Below are positions 46,532 to 56,636 of a stretch of 64,000 bases of DNA, piece by piece (within the stretch, counting starts at the first letter, position 1; each line of letters opens with the position of its first letter). The stretch is from Notospermus geniculatus. Taxonomy: Eukaryota; Nemertea; Pilidiophora; Heteronemertea; Lineidae. The notes under the pieces were generated by a model. The model did no database searches, had not been told where the DNA came from, and saw only the letters and a list, made by a program, of their open reading frames with translations. The translations under genes were made by a program, and so were the position numbers. The stretch spans positions 183,817 to 247,816 of the forward strand of contig NMRB01000829.1 in assembly GCA_002633025.1 (NCBI GenBank). The letters are read 5' to 3'.

Positions 46532-47566
46532 GAATTCAAAATTCGACTGCGAAATTCAGAACTCGACTGCGAAATTCAAAACTTGACTGCGAAATTCAAA
46601 ACTTGACTGCGAAATTCAAAACTCGACTGCGAAATTCGAAATTCAGTCAAGCCAATCAGAGCCCTTCTTACATCCACTGAAATGACGACATTATTCCATC
46701 TTAAAGCTGACGTGAATGAACAAAAACGCATGGAGATTCCAGCTTTGAAAAAGACCACCACGACACGGTGGTGGTCAAGAGAAATACAAACGACCATAGG
46801 CACTTTCAAAGCACCTCCACAACCTGATAGACTACCGGCATATTTGGTGGCGCCACTGTATTCTCTATGAGTCGGTCAGTGAAGTAACATCGAGATATGG
46901 CGTCCAATGACGTCAGAAGGTCGAAGGCGTTATGTTCTTTCGGAACCAGAGAGGAAAGTTACTCACCATTCTATAGTACATGTATTCACTTCTTGTTTAA
47001 ATTTATGGTATTATCCAAAGCGCCAGCTGAAAGCATTTTATGCATTCAAAAACAATACTCATTTGACGTACATCAGATATACACTTTGAGGATGATTCTT
47101 ATTTTATTTCTTTGGCCATAATTACTTTCATCATTTTAATATTCCTTTTATAACTTCACACACGTGAGTCATGTATGTATTGTTGCTCAGATCAAGTACA
47201 TTGCGTTTCTGTGAAGTATACTAGTATTCAAATAACGAAACTGTATTTTTCTTGACTACCACCCTGTCGTGGTGGTCTTTTTCAAAGCTGGAATCTCCAG
47301 TTTTTGTTCATTCACGTCAGCTTTAAGATGGCATGTTTACGAATGTCGTCATTTCAGTGGATGTAAGAAGGGCGCTGATTGGCTTGACTGAATTTTGAAT
47401 TTCGCAGTCGAGTTTTGAATTTCGCAGTGAAGTTTTGAATTTCGCAGTCAAGTTTTGAATTTCGCAGTCAAGTTTTGAATTTCTCACTCGAGTTTCGAAT
47501 TTCGCAGTCAAGTTTTGAATTTTGCAGTCAAATTTTGAATTTCGCAGTCGAATTTTGAATTTCGCA
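46532..47566. mobile_element. foldback-like element, arms made of 20-bp tandem repeats
   Basis: The left arm has five units of AAATTCAAAACTTGACTGCG (46540-46645) followed by about 130 bp. The right arm has the complement of that 130 bp (47254-47387) and then eight to nine inverted units (47388-47566). The paired inner parts include AGCTTTGAAAAAGACCACCA. The roughly 470-bp centre has no transposase. This layout matches foldback-type DNA transposons. Confidence 0.8.
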
Positions 47567-47620
47567 TGAGCCTTCTGGGCTTTCGTAGTTAAAATATAAA
47601 TGTTGTCTGCAATTTTCTAG

Positions 47621-47711
47621 AACACCAAGGGCCAAATATTAAACTTCGAGGATGACAAGGATTACAAAGCTACTGTTGACCGTATGGGGGACGAGGTAAG
47701 AAGGAACCCAG
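47621..47711 (+). pseudogene. truncated duplicate of the pre-ZU5 exon
   Basis: Starts after ctag like the next exon (NTKGQILNFEDDKDYKATVD), but stops at AACCCAGAT and runs into a copy of the intron TTTTGAATTTCGCATGAGCC. The tandem unit is about 155-160 bp. Confidence 0.65.
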
Positions 47712-47782
47712 ATTTTGAATTTCGCATGAGCCTTCTGGGCATTCGTAGATCAAATATAAATGTTGTCTCTGCAATTTTCTAG

Positions 47783-49684
47783 AACACCGCGCGCCAAATA
47801 TTGGACATCGAGGACAACGAGTACCAAGCTATTGTTGACCGTATGCGGGACGAGGTACGAAGGAACCCAGATGTCTTTAAACAGCGGGCTTTCAACGGTT
47901 ACACGTTTGCAGCGGCCGTGGTTGGTAAATCAGGTAAGAACAGCATCTCGTTGATTTAAGTTACCCTTCATCCATTGACGTCTTTCTTCTGCCAAACCAA
48001 TTTGGAGGCTACAGACTACAGTGTCGTTGTTAAAATTTCGATGATACTACTATTAAATCCCTGCGAAAATCGTTCGGGAAGCCACAGACCCTAGCCTTTA
48101 CTTATGATCACGTACTCCAAGTGAGTGAAGAGGTTTCCCACTGACGTCACACGGCCGCCGCCATATTGGCCGTCAAAATGAAGCCATGGAGGCTGCCATA
48201 TTGCATCGTGTTCTCGGTTCAAAAGTTTAGCGGCCCGTACAGACCACTGGGAGCATACAACTCAGCAAATCACTTAGGCCTACCTCTCACAGTTTCTGAA
48301 CATAAGTAGTTGGTCTGGTGTGAAAACCGTGAAAAACAAAGCGAATCGTCCATACGGCTTGCTGTAGACAGTGGTCGGAAGAGGTCCGATGACTGCCGAC
48401 AACGTCCAAACTGCGTCAAAAACGCTGTGTTGATGCTGTCATTTGACGGCCAGTATGGCGGATATTTGGAGCGGTGACGTCACGTGGGAAACCTCTATAA
48501 CCGCACAATTTCTACGCCGGTGTAACGTCGATCAGCGTTCCCCGTATTTCTGTGTTAATTTCTTATTGTTTCCCTCCAGGGCTGGGTTGCACAAAACTCA
48601 TGTTAGCGCTAACTTGGTGTTAGCGCTAACTTTATGTTAAATGACGTAAAAAGACAAGGGATTTTTACGTCATCTAACATAGGCCTAAAGTTAGCGCTAA
48701 CACCAAGTTAGCGCTATCGTGAGTTTTGTGCAACCGGTCCCTGACGGATTAAGCGGCAACTAACCCAACAATAACCATTCTAGCCCGCGTCTGTTGTTGG
48801 GGAACACTGAGCTACAGAAACACTCACCTAGTTACACCACGGACCTGTATATACAGGTCCGTGGTTACACCGGGTTTACCGGTTTTGTGCCATGTGACCA
48901 TGTCACGTGCAATACACCAGCAAATCACACTGGCTTTTTCCTGATTTCCCCATGATGTAGCCAATACGTTTCCTGACAAGACATTTGGTTTAGGCGTTAC
49001 AGAAAGAAGATCGACGTCGGGAATCGCCGTGGCGTAGCATCGGATTCGAGATCGGGAGGTCACGGGTTCGATTCCCAACCTCTCTGACCTGAGAGGATCA
49101 GGTGATGCACTGAATGCACTATACCTTCAGTTTCTCTGAAAGGTTTTCGCGAGACAGGGGTAGTAATGCGAAGCGCTTTCAGACACGGTTACACCGAAAA
49201 ATGCTTGTAAAACGATACGAACTTGTAGATGTCAGTTAGAGTATCGTTTTTCATTTTATTTTCAGTCATGAAAAAAAACGAACTGATTAACAGTCCTTTA
49301 CTTTCAGGAGGTCGGTTTTCGTTTTCGGATGAATCAGTGACGTTGGACATCGCCCCAAATGCATTCGATTGTTGCATGGTTGTGCATTTCTATCGACCAG
49401 TCCCAAGCCCACTGGGCCAGGAGGGTGTGGCTTACTATTCCGCACCACTATGCTGTGGACCTGTCGATATACCACTTCGACGACCGGCAAAGCTTAAGTT
49501 CAGACACTTCGCAGATGTCGTGGACAAAGAACAAGAAAGCCTTCTGGCCGTGTTTACAAGAAAGCATCAGTCAGAACCATTTGAAGAGGATGTTACGGCC
49601 CAGATTGAGCTGCAGGAGGATCAATGGGTAATTGTGAGCATGCTGAATCTATGTGACGTGGTCGTTGGAGCAAACGTGCCTTAG
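47783..49684 (+). CDS. ZU5-domain gene (fourth family member), 3' exons
   Basis: Two exons, 47783-47933 and 49308-49684 (TAG), join in phase 1. The first encodes the pre-ZU5 module (NTARQILDIEDNEYQAIVDR ... FAAAVVGKSG), closely like the exon at 36015-36171 of the GTPase gene. The second encodes a whole ZU5 domain starting GGRFSFSDESVTLDIAPNAF and ending VSMLNLCDVVVGANVP, so here ZU5 is the C-terminal domain and no UPA follows. His-Phe of the cleavage site is replaced by Asn-Leu, but the Cys is kept. GTPase exons were not found upstream; a foldback element lies there. The gene may have lost them or be a separate short gene whose first exon I missed. Confidence 0.7.
48133..48497. mobile_element. 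MITE with AGAGGTTTCCCAC(TG)ACGTCAC ends
   Basis: AGAGGTTTCCCACTGACGTC at the left and GACGTCACGTGGGAAACCTC at the right. The subterminal CCGCCATATTGGCCGTCA also pairs with TGACGGCCAGTATGGCGG. Intronic. Confidence 0.75.
48577..48743. mobile_element. MITE with GTTGCACAAAACTCA ends
   Basis: GGTTGCACAAAACTCATGTT and its complement, with repeated palindromic GTTAGCGCTAAC words. Intronic. Confidence 0.8.
49012..49225 (+). mobile_element. tRNA-derived SINE in the intron before the ZU5 exon
   Basis: B-box GGTTCGATTCCC and tail GAAGCGCTTTCAGACACGGT, the same family and same intron as 36500-36770. The A-box has a short deletion (TGGCGTAGCATCGGATTCGA). Confidence 0.7.
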
Positions 49685-50009
49685 CTTCAGACGTAGACGG
49701 GGAGACGCTACCACGGTGACTTGAGAGTACATGTACACTGATTTACAAGTGGCTGTGATATATCACAACTTTACCATGCCTATAAGACTTCTAGTAGGAT
49801 CGCTATCATAAAATTCCTGGTGAAACCTCGTGTATTGTTGTACATTATATATGTATGTACTGATACGACACGATTCTGGGGCGTATTATCCTTGCTAGAG
49901 GGAGGACAAAATCTTCAGAACGAACAAGGACCAATGTGGATAATAACTACTATTGAGAGCAGCACATGTAAACAGGTCCTAAACGAATATTTGAAATGAT
50001 GATGAAAAA

Positions 50010-50085
50010 TTCATTTATTCATTTATTTATTCATTTATTTATTCATTTATTTATTTATTTATTTATAAATTTATTCATTTATTTG
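50010..50085. repeat. microsatellite (ATTT/ATTC)n
   Basis: Simple TTCATTTATTTATTCATTTA run. Confidence 0.9.
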
Positions 50086-50094
50086 ATATCATTT

Positions 50095-50765
50095 TGGATA
50101 CGGGTAAAATCCCAGATCCCTGGACCTTCGGCATCATAAAACCAATATAAGAACAAGGGTGACATTAAGTCACCGGATAACTATCAAGGTATCACTATTA
50201 TAAAACAGCGGTCATTAACAACAGATTATCAAAATGTTCAGAAGAGGTGACACTAATTGACAGAAACCAAGCTGGTTTTCGGCCGAAACATTCCACATCA
50301 TATTTATATTTAACCAAGAATGTAAATACTTTTACATGAATAAACTTATTATAATAATATACATGTACATGTACCATTAACTGATTATTAGATAAAGGGT
50401 TGAAAATTTCCTTAAGATTATGGTTAAATTTCGTACGGGTAACTCCAGACTTCCCATTATTGCTGCTAGAATTGCAGGCCTGGAAGACCTCGTAGGCAAA
50501 ATGTTATCTTTGTACAGTTGATGATATTGGTGACGAATTTCATTATATTTTACAATGTCCGTATTTCCCTGATGCTAGGAAACGATACCTCAGCCCCTAT
50601 TTTTGGAAAAGTCCCAACACGACAAAGTTCCAAGAACTGAAGAATACTAATAATTCTAATAAATTGAAGAAGTTTGCTCTGTTCATTAAGGTCATTTGCA
50701 AAACATTCCATATCCCTATTCGCCCACTTTCTATTCTAATGCCTATGTCACTTTCCTTTCAATAG
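50095..50765 (+). mobile_element. degenerate LINE (non-LTR retrotransposon) fragment
   Basis: Broken frames still read like reverse transcriptase (KSPDNYQGI, INNRLSKCSE, DRNQAGFRPKHST). Downstream is a C-terminal piece (DIGDEFHYILQCPYFPDARK) typical of LINE ORF2 ends. Stops and a large internal deletion leave it dead. Confidence 0.7.
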
Positions 50766-50849
50766 TTTTAACCACTATTGACACCTATTGAGGCAGTGGG
50801 TTATGGTCCTCATTCTCAAACTCGTGGCAAATTTTCTTCTCTGAAAACA

Positions 50850-51590
50850 CAGGAAATTAAATATGATGATAAGCACTTTAAAGGAGCTGGACGTCCAAGT
50901 TGTAAACACTCTCTCACTGGTTCTCTATCCACGCGACGCCTGCGGTGCTGCCACCTATTGTCGGTGATATGTACTGACGTGAATATCGTGAGTGAGTTGC
51001 ATCAGACCGGGAACCAGTCTAACGATCACGGGGCGCTACTGGTGCTGCCACCTGCACGAAGGAATAAAACTAGTTTGCCGACCATGTTTGTCAACAAACC
51101 AGCTTGTTTACAACTTCGGCGTCTAACGTTAACTCCTTTAATTCTCGTTCGTGTTGATAACGCTTTTGCAGTATAGTGTAAACTATAACACATACATGTA
51201 TTCTGATTTTCAAAACTCGCTTTTATTAGGTTTCCCACGGTGTCAAGTTGAGCGTCTCCAGAAGGCCCAAAATGCAGCAGCCCAATAGTGGTAGTAGTGC
51301 ACAAACACAATAGGAGCTGTCAGCGAGCTGACCAATAGGTGTCACTACTGCCCAATTCAATGCATATAGCGGACCCCAGTCATTATTGATCGAGCAGCAA
51401 TCACGTAGATTTTCCTCCACATTGGTCCGCTAGAACTTTGCTGCCATCTGCTGGCAATATGTGCGGCTGACTGCTCCTATTGCCTATAAAAGTATTACGT
51501 CATGTATCGTCATTAGATAAAAAGTTGACGAAGATCCGTCACTTTGTTAGGAAGTCGAAATAAATAACACTTTATTATTTTTGGCCCCTA
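50850..51590. other. non-coding stretch, no gene seen
   Basis: Reading frames at 50778-51176 and 51026-51420 have no splice context or recognisable motif. Confidence 0.35.
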
Positions 51591-51775
51591 GTGGCAAAGT
51601 GAAGAATCAGATTTCGCCAAAATTTTGTGTGCTAGTAGTTGCTATAGCCTCGAGGTAGATATGTGCAACGTTTCAAAGGAATAGCAGGCTGAAACCATTA
51701 CAACAAGTGCCAACTTCGTAACTTCAGACGCACTTTGACCTCTGTGACCTTGAAAAGGTTAGGTTTCTGGGCCCC
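51590..51775 (+). repeat. module of the TTTGACCTCTGTGACCTTG repeat family
   Basis: CCCCTAGTGGCAAAGTGAAG ... CGTTTCAAAGGAATAGCAG ... TTTGACCTCTGTGACCTTG, related to 31265-31965. Confidence 0.55.
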
Positions 51776-52330
51776 TTTACTCCAGCTGGCAGAAATAGCC
51801 AGCACTTCAACAATGAATGTTTATTGACCAACAAATAGGATTTTTATAATATCACTTTTTACATTATCTACTCCATGGACCCTTCGTTAGTGTATTCCAT
51901 GATTGAATATCACATGAGTTAACGATCGAAAGAAATTTAATCTCCCTGCCTGACTATTGAACTCCTGCTGGATATCAAATTTATAGCACTTGCCGACTAA
52001 TACAGCCGTCTGTTTATTCTATGGCACGTCGTATACATTGTGAGATGAACGTCAGAATATTGTTCTACTCGTGGTGGAAGTAAGTCTCGCTTTTGATGCC
52101 AAAAAGTGAAGTCAAAATTCCTGTCTAACGCACTACTGTCGCCACGGTGGATACGACGAACCCTGCTAGCAGAACTTATTCGTTCGCGGCCAATGGATAC
52201 TTGATCCGAAAAGCCGAATAAGGAGCGCCATTACCCGATCAGGACGCATCAATTTCTGCACAGACAGGATCAAGTGAAAAAACGACAAACGACAACAAAC
52301 TACGCATTCCTTATTTTGGAATACAGCAGG

Positions 52331-54016
52331 ATGGGCACAAAGGTATTTTCAGAGACTAGAGAAAACGTCAGAGAATGGCAGGGTTCTGAAATCGAACTAA
52401 CTGATGAAGCCAATATTGAACAAGATTCGGGCTACATTGGTTCAATTACATCATCGATGGATCAGACCCTCGCTCCGGTAGTCGAGTCTGATCTTGCAGG
52501 GAAAGTCCTACATCTGTCGGAGGACGGCACTTGGTGCGACATTCTTCGAACTGACAACGAAGAAGCCTATGAAACTTTCCTCGCTCCGTACAATGCTATT
52601 GAAAGACGATGGATCGTCAATGGGACACTTGGTTACAAGAATAGGTTCTTGCGGAAGGAGGCGAAGTGTTGCTACAGTTCGTGCTTCGTCCTCGCCGCCG
52701 CATTTGGATCCGTCAGGTGCGCCTCGAGAATGGTTGACGACGGTGCTGATTTCTTGGTTAGTGATCCGACGAACGGCGACAACTGGATCCATGCGGTGAT
52801 TGAGGCGACAGCTATCGATCGGAAGAAAGAAAGTAAGTCCGTTGAATTGTACAGGACAATAACGTCGAAATTGGGAACAGACCAAAGGACGAAACTTCTC
52901 GTAATGGAAAACAGAGGTGGATTTCGACCACTCGAGTTGGCCTCATGGCACGGCCTCTCCAGGCTTGTTTGCGCTATCCTCAACACGAAGGGGGTGTATG
53001 TGGAGGTCATAGGTCGCCGCGGCGTGAATGTCTTCCTCAAATATAACCTACACGAGTACCATATCACCGGTCAACGAGAACGGTACATGAGATCACCTTT
53101 ACGCCTTCTAAATGAAATAAAAAAGGTAGAGCTGCCGAGTCTTCAGACGAGTGGCATCCTGAAAATGCCGTTGTTTGAGCAGTGGATGAAATTGAAATTC
53201 CGCAATGCGGTGCTTTCCATTTTTCTCTGGACATTGATAAGAATTTCAGTCACCATCGCTGTACTCTTTTTCGATCCTGGACAACTAGATTTGCCATCAG
53301 AGCCAACTACTACTTCTACCAACTCGACAGAACCGTACCATCGTTCGGATGCCTTTCAATACAACACATACCGCGCGATCCTCATTACCATTGGAGCAAT
53401 CGGTGGGATCTTGGCTCTCTTTGATACTTTCAGCATAATAGTCCGACTCTGTGACCCACTGAGGCGCAGAATATACGGTATAGACATCTTGTGCTTGAAA
53501 GACTACGCGTCAAAGACCGCCTTCTATCGGATAAACCAGTTCATGTTGTCAATACTGACACTGGCAGCGTTCATATCCAGAGAAATCGATTTCTTGGCCG
53601 ACCACACGCTCCTCCTGAAATGTCTCCTATTACCAATCATCATCTTCAGCACCTTTTATTTTCTAGAAGTCATGCCCTTCATTGGATTCTTCGGCATCAC
53701 CTTGCAGAAAATGACAGCGACTATGTTGAAATTCTTGGTGTTAATGAGGTTATTTGATGTTTTCTTCACCACGTTCTTCCATGATGTGACCTACGATGAT
53801 CCAGCATCGAGATTCAAGAATTTCTGGGAGAGTCGCTATTCAATATTTCTACTCTTGCAAAGTGAAATCGACTTCGGTAAGGACCCTCCATTTGCTATCC
53901 AGATGGCCCACATCTTCTTCTTCTACGTAGCTGCAATCCTCCTCATCAACTTCCTCATAGCAGTTTTATCCGACGCTGTAACAGTTCTGTCATCGGCAAA
54001 GAAGGAGATTATGTAG
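52331..54016 (+). CDS. ankyrin/TRP-type cation channel, gene 1 (single exon, 561 residues, truncated)
   Basis: I chose the ATG at 52331 (MGTKVFSETRENVREWQ), because the 19 open codons before it start at GTG. N-terminal ankyrin-like repeats include CFVLAAAFGSVRCASRMVDD and FRPLELASWHGLSRLVCAIL. They are followed by six hydrophobic segments: FLWTLIRISVTIAVLFF, LITIGAIGGILALFDTF, a third near FMLSILTLAAFI, LLLPIIIFSTFYFLEVMPFI, FLVLMRLFDVFFTTFF, and AHIFFFYVAAILLINFLIAV. The pore region FLLLQSEIDFGKDP lies before the last. This order is that of TRPV/TRPA-like channels, though divergent. The frame stops at KEIM, about 40 residues short of its paralogue, and the missing C-terminus is present in another frame at 54019-54138. 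Convergent with the paralogue at 54846-56636. Confidence 0.8.
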   Translation: MGTKVFSETRENVREWQGSEIELTDEANIEQDSGYIGSITSSMDQTLAPVVESDLAGKVLHLSEDGTWCDILRTDNEEAYETFLAPYNAIERRWIVNGTLGYKNRFLRKEAKCCYSSCFVLAAAFGSVRCASRMVDDGADFLVSDPTNGDNWIHAVIEATAIDRKKESKSVELYRTITSKLGTDQRTKLLVMENRGGFRPLELASWHGLSRLVCAILNTKGVYVEVIGRRGVNVFLKYNLHEYHITGQRERYMRSPLRLLNEIKKVELPSLQTSGILKMPLFEQWMKLKFRNAVLSIFLWTLIRISVTIAVLFFDPGQLDLPSEPTTTSTNSTEPYHRSDAFQYNTYRAILITIGAIGGILALFDTFSIIVRLCDPLRRRIYGIDILCLKDYASKTAFYRINQFMLSILTLAAFISREIDFLADHTLLLKCLLLPIIIFSTFYFLEVMPFIGFFGITLQKMTATMLKFLVLMRLFDVFFTTFFHDVTYDDPASRFKNFWESRYSIFLLLQSEIDFGKDPPFAIQMAHIFFFYVAAILLINFLIAVLSDAVTVLSSAKKEIM

Positions 54017-54018
54017 AT

Positions 54019-54138
54019 GTAGTGATAACGATGGAGGACAGGATTCATTGGTGGCTTTATCGTGTATTCAGATGTGGATGTTGCAGAGAGAAGGAGGACA
54101 TCCTAGTATGTGTGACCGATGCCTCTAGTCTCATCTAA
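54019..54138 (+). pseudogene. out-of-frame C-terminal end of TRP-type gene 1
   Basis: 39 codons to TAA, reading VVITMEDRIHWWLYRVFRCG onward. It lines up with LQVIFFVEERFFRLVSLFIK of the paralogue right after the shared AK-x-EI. A one-base loss (or two-base gain) near TATGTAGATGTAG would account for it. Confidence 0.6.
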
Positions 54139-54845
54139 CTCCAACACCAACCATTCGTAGTGTCCTAAGTACTTGCTCAAAACACTCTGGCCAGTCCCTA
54201 GTGGAACAGTCAAGGGATACACTTTCCTCTGTACCGGTACGCTCTATCCATAGCGATGACATCAACGGAGCCAATTTGGCCCGTCGTGGAATATGAAGGA
54301 TTTTGTGTTTGTATTTTGTATGGTTCCATCAGGGCCGAGGCCATACCATTATTGGTCCTGTAATGAAATGGAGGATATATTATGTGAATATTTGTAGTGA
54401 ATGCAACGACGAATCACGCCGTTGTTTTCAACTGCAGTTGGTCACAGTTATTGTTGACACACACACTGAGCAAAGGGACATATTTAATGAAATTCTGCAA
54501 CAGAATAAAAACAAATGCAATTTTTATCTGAAGAGGTCAATATACTCTCCCCACATCTGCGTTCAATTGTTCAAATATTGTACATGCTGATCTGATGCAT
54601 AGTGCAGACCTATTGATAAAGCTTGAAAGAGCAAGTTGAACAACCGTCGAGTGTTGAAGTAAATCCTGGTGTAACAAGAGCCGATGTGTCACCAACATAT
54701 GTCGTCCTGGCCGAACAATGAACAATACGACGATTTACATGAATATAACACAGTCCATGTCTATTACAGGAAGAAATTTTACATATACATGTACACCCTG
54801 ATTTTTACATTGTTACGACCTCAGATTACTTCACACTCTTATCTA
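54139..54845. other. spacer between two convergent channel genes
   Basis: 3' flanks, AT-rich, nothing coding seen. Confidence 0.5.
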
Positions 54846-56636
54846 TTACCACACAAAATTCTTCTCCTCCTGAATCTTACACATCTCAACCACAACATCA
54901 TGCCTAACATCTAAAAAGCCTGGCACCTTTTTGTGAAGCACCTTCTTAATAAAAAGTGAGACCAATCTGAAGAACCTCTCTTCCACGAAGAAGATGACTT
55001 GCAGTTTTCTAAGTTTGTATATTTCCCACTTTGCATTCGTGAAATCAGAAACCTCTCGAACCATCACAGCGATTGTGTAACTTACCAGTAAAATGGTACA
55101 AAGAAGGTAGAAGAATATGTGTGCGTATTGCATTGCTAGCACTGGACTTTTACCAAAAGATAAAGTACTTTGTTGGAGTAGGAAAATACTGTACTGGCTT
55201 TGGCTTGCTGATATAAAATGGGCATTATTCAGATCGGTGTAGGTAATATCATGAAAAAATAAACTAAACGTACAAGACATGATGACATTAGCAAGAATGA
55301 ATTTCGTTAGTGTTGGTATCAGTTTCTGCATGCATATGAAGAAGAACCCAACGCGTGGGAGCAGTTCTAAGGGTTCCATCAGACTGAATATAATTGTAGG
55401 AAGCAGTAGGCATTTAAATATCAAGGCGAGGTCACTGCGAAATGACAAGCCACCTGACAAGTAACTTGCTATGGTAAAAGTCGAAAATAAAAGCTGGTTG
55501 AAATCGTAGAACCGTGTATATGCGATGTAGTCTCTGATGCCGATGAGTCTACGCCCATGTAGAGCACGGAACAGTGGATCTGCGTATTTTACAATGAAGA
55601 AAATGATATCTATCAGAAGGGACACCAACGATAGTGAAGCAATTAGAATGAGAACTGAATTGTAGGTGTGCTGTGCGATTGATTCTGATCTGTGGTGTGG
55701 TGGTGAACTTGCCGAAGGATTTGACAGTTTCAGGGGGTCCTTTCCTTTCGTTGGGTCAAAGTAAAGCATTAGAGCCACAAGGATTACCCGATAGATGTAC
55801 CGGATCATAATCCATGGAAAGTATAGTCTTAGTTTTCTTTGAATCCAAGATGATATCACAGGGTTGTTGAGGATATTGCTTTCTTTGATGCTTGGTAACA
55901 TCTCCGTTGTCGATAGCATAAGGTACCGCAACGGCGACCGCAAGTAGCGATCCGATGGGCAGTCGTTACCATACTCCCGAAGATGATACTGAAGAAAGGT
56001 CGTCAACCCTCTACGACCGACTGCAGTCATGTAGACACCTCGGGTGTCCATAATTGCCTTGACCAACCTGAAGTAGCCATATCGGCTGGCTAGTTCTAAA
56101 GGCCTGTAACCCTGACTGTTGGCTATTGTAAGAAGCTGTCCTCTAGTCTTGAACGATAGTTCTGACATAATTGCACAGTACATATTAACCATCTCATGTT
56201 CTCTCGCGTTCTCCAACCTTGCCGCTTCGATAATAGCGTGTACCATCGTGTCTCCTGTTGCAGGGTCCGTTTGCGTCACATCGACGCCGTCTCCGATCAT
56301 TTGGTGAGCAATTTCCACAGATCCATTTGCAACAGTCAGAATGAAAGACGATCGGTAACCGCACCTCACATCCGGCCATAAGTACGGCTCGTACTGAAAC
56401 ATTGAATTCACTAACAGCTTCCGATGGTCCATGTGGAGATCGCTGCGTATCTTCAGGTAGCTGTGAAGGTCGTCGTTTAGGAGGATGTCATACCAGATAT
56501 CAAACATTGGTAATGTGAACAGAATCAGACTCACGCCTGAGTGTCCTTTGTCCTTGACTACCTTAATGATGTCATGTACAGTAATTACATCCTCTGTTTG
56601 GTAGCGCACACTGAGGGCTTCTCGCCGCATATCCAT
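54846..56636 (-). CDS. ankyrin/TRP-type cation channel, gene 2 (single exon, 596 residues)
   Basis: ATG at 56636 (MDMRREALSVRYQTEDV). The N-terminal half has ankyrin-like units (SSFILTVANGSVEIAHQMIG, YRPLELASRYGYFRLVKAIM). The membrane half has segments at IMIRYIYRVILVALMLYF, VLILIASLSLVSLLIDIIFF, LLFSTFTIASYLSG, CLLLPTIIFSLMEPLELL, FILANVIMSCTFSLFF and IFFYLLCTILLVSYTIAV, with the pore region LLQQSTLSFGKSP before the last. A charged helix follows (KWEIYKLRKLQVIFFVEERF), as the TRP helix does in the family. Full length compared with its neighbour, which it faces tail to tail. A fragment of this gene was copied to 37173-37745. Probably a plasma-membrane, non-selective cation channel; stimulus unknown. 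Confidence 0.83.
   Translation of the reverse strand: MDMRREALSVRYQTEDVITVHDIIKVVKDKGHSGVSLILFTLPMFDIWYDILLNDDLHSYLKIRSDLHMDHRKLLVNSMFQYEPYLWPDVRCGYRSSFILTVANGSVEIAHQMIGDGVDVTQTDPATGDTMVHAIIEAARLENAREHEMVNMYCAIMSELSFKTRGQLLTIANSQGYRPLELASRYGYFRLVKAIMDTRGVYMTAVGRRGLTTFLQYHLREYGNDCPSDRYLRSPLRYLMLSTTEMLPSIKESNILNNPVISSWIQRKLRLYFPWIMIRYIYRVILVALMLYFDPTKGKDPLKLSNPSASSPPHHRSESIAQHTYNSVLILIASLSLVSLLIDIIFFIVKYADPLFRALHGRRLIGIRDYIAYTRFYDFNQLLFSTFTIASYLSGGLSFRSDLALIFKCLLLPTIIFSLMEPLELLPRVGFFFICMQKLIPTLTKFILANVIMSCTFSLFFHDITYTDLNNAHFISASQSQYSIFLLQQSTLSFGKSPVLAMQYAHIFFYLLCTILLVSYTIAVMVREVSDFTNAKWEIYKLRKLQVIFFVEERFFRLVSLFIKKVLHKKVPGFLDVRHDVVVEMCKIQEEKNFVW

Noticed and set aside
46213-46680. Plus-strand frame of 155 codons
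   Set aside because: Its second half is the repeat array of the foldback element.
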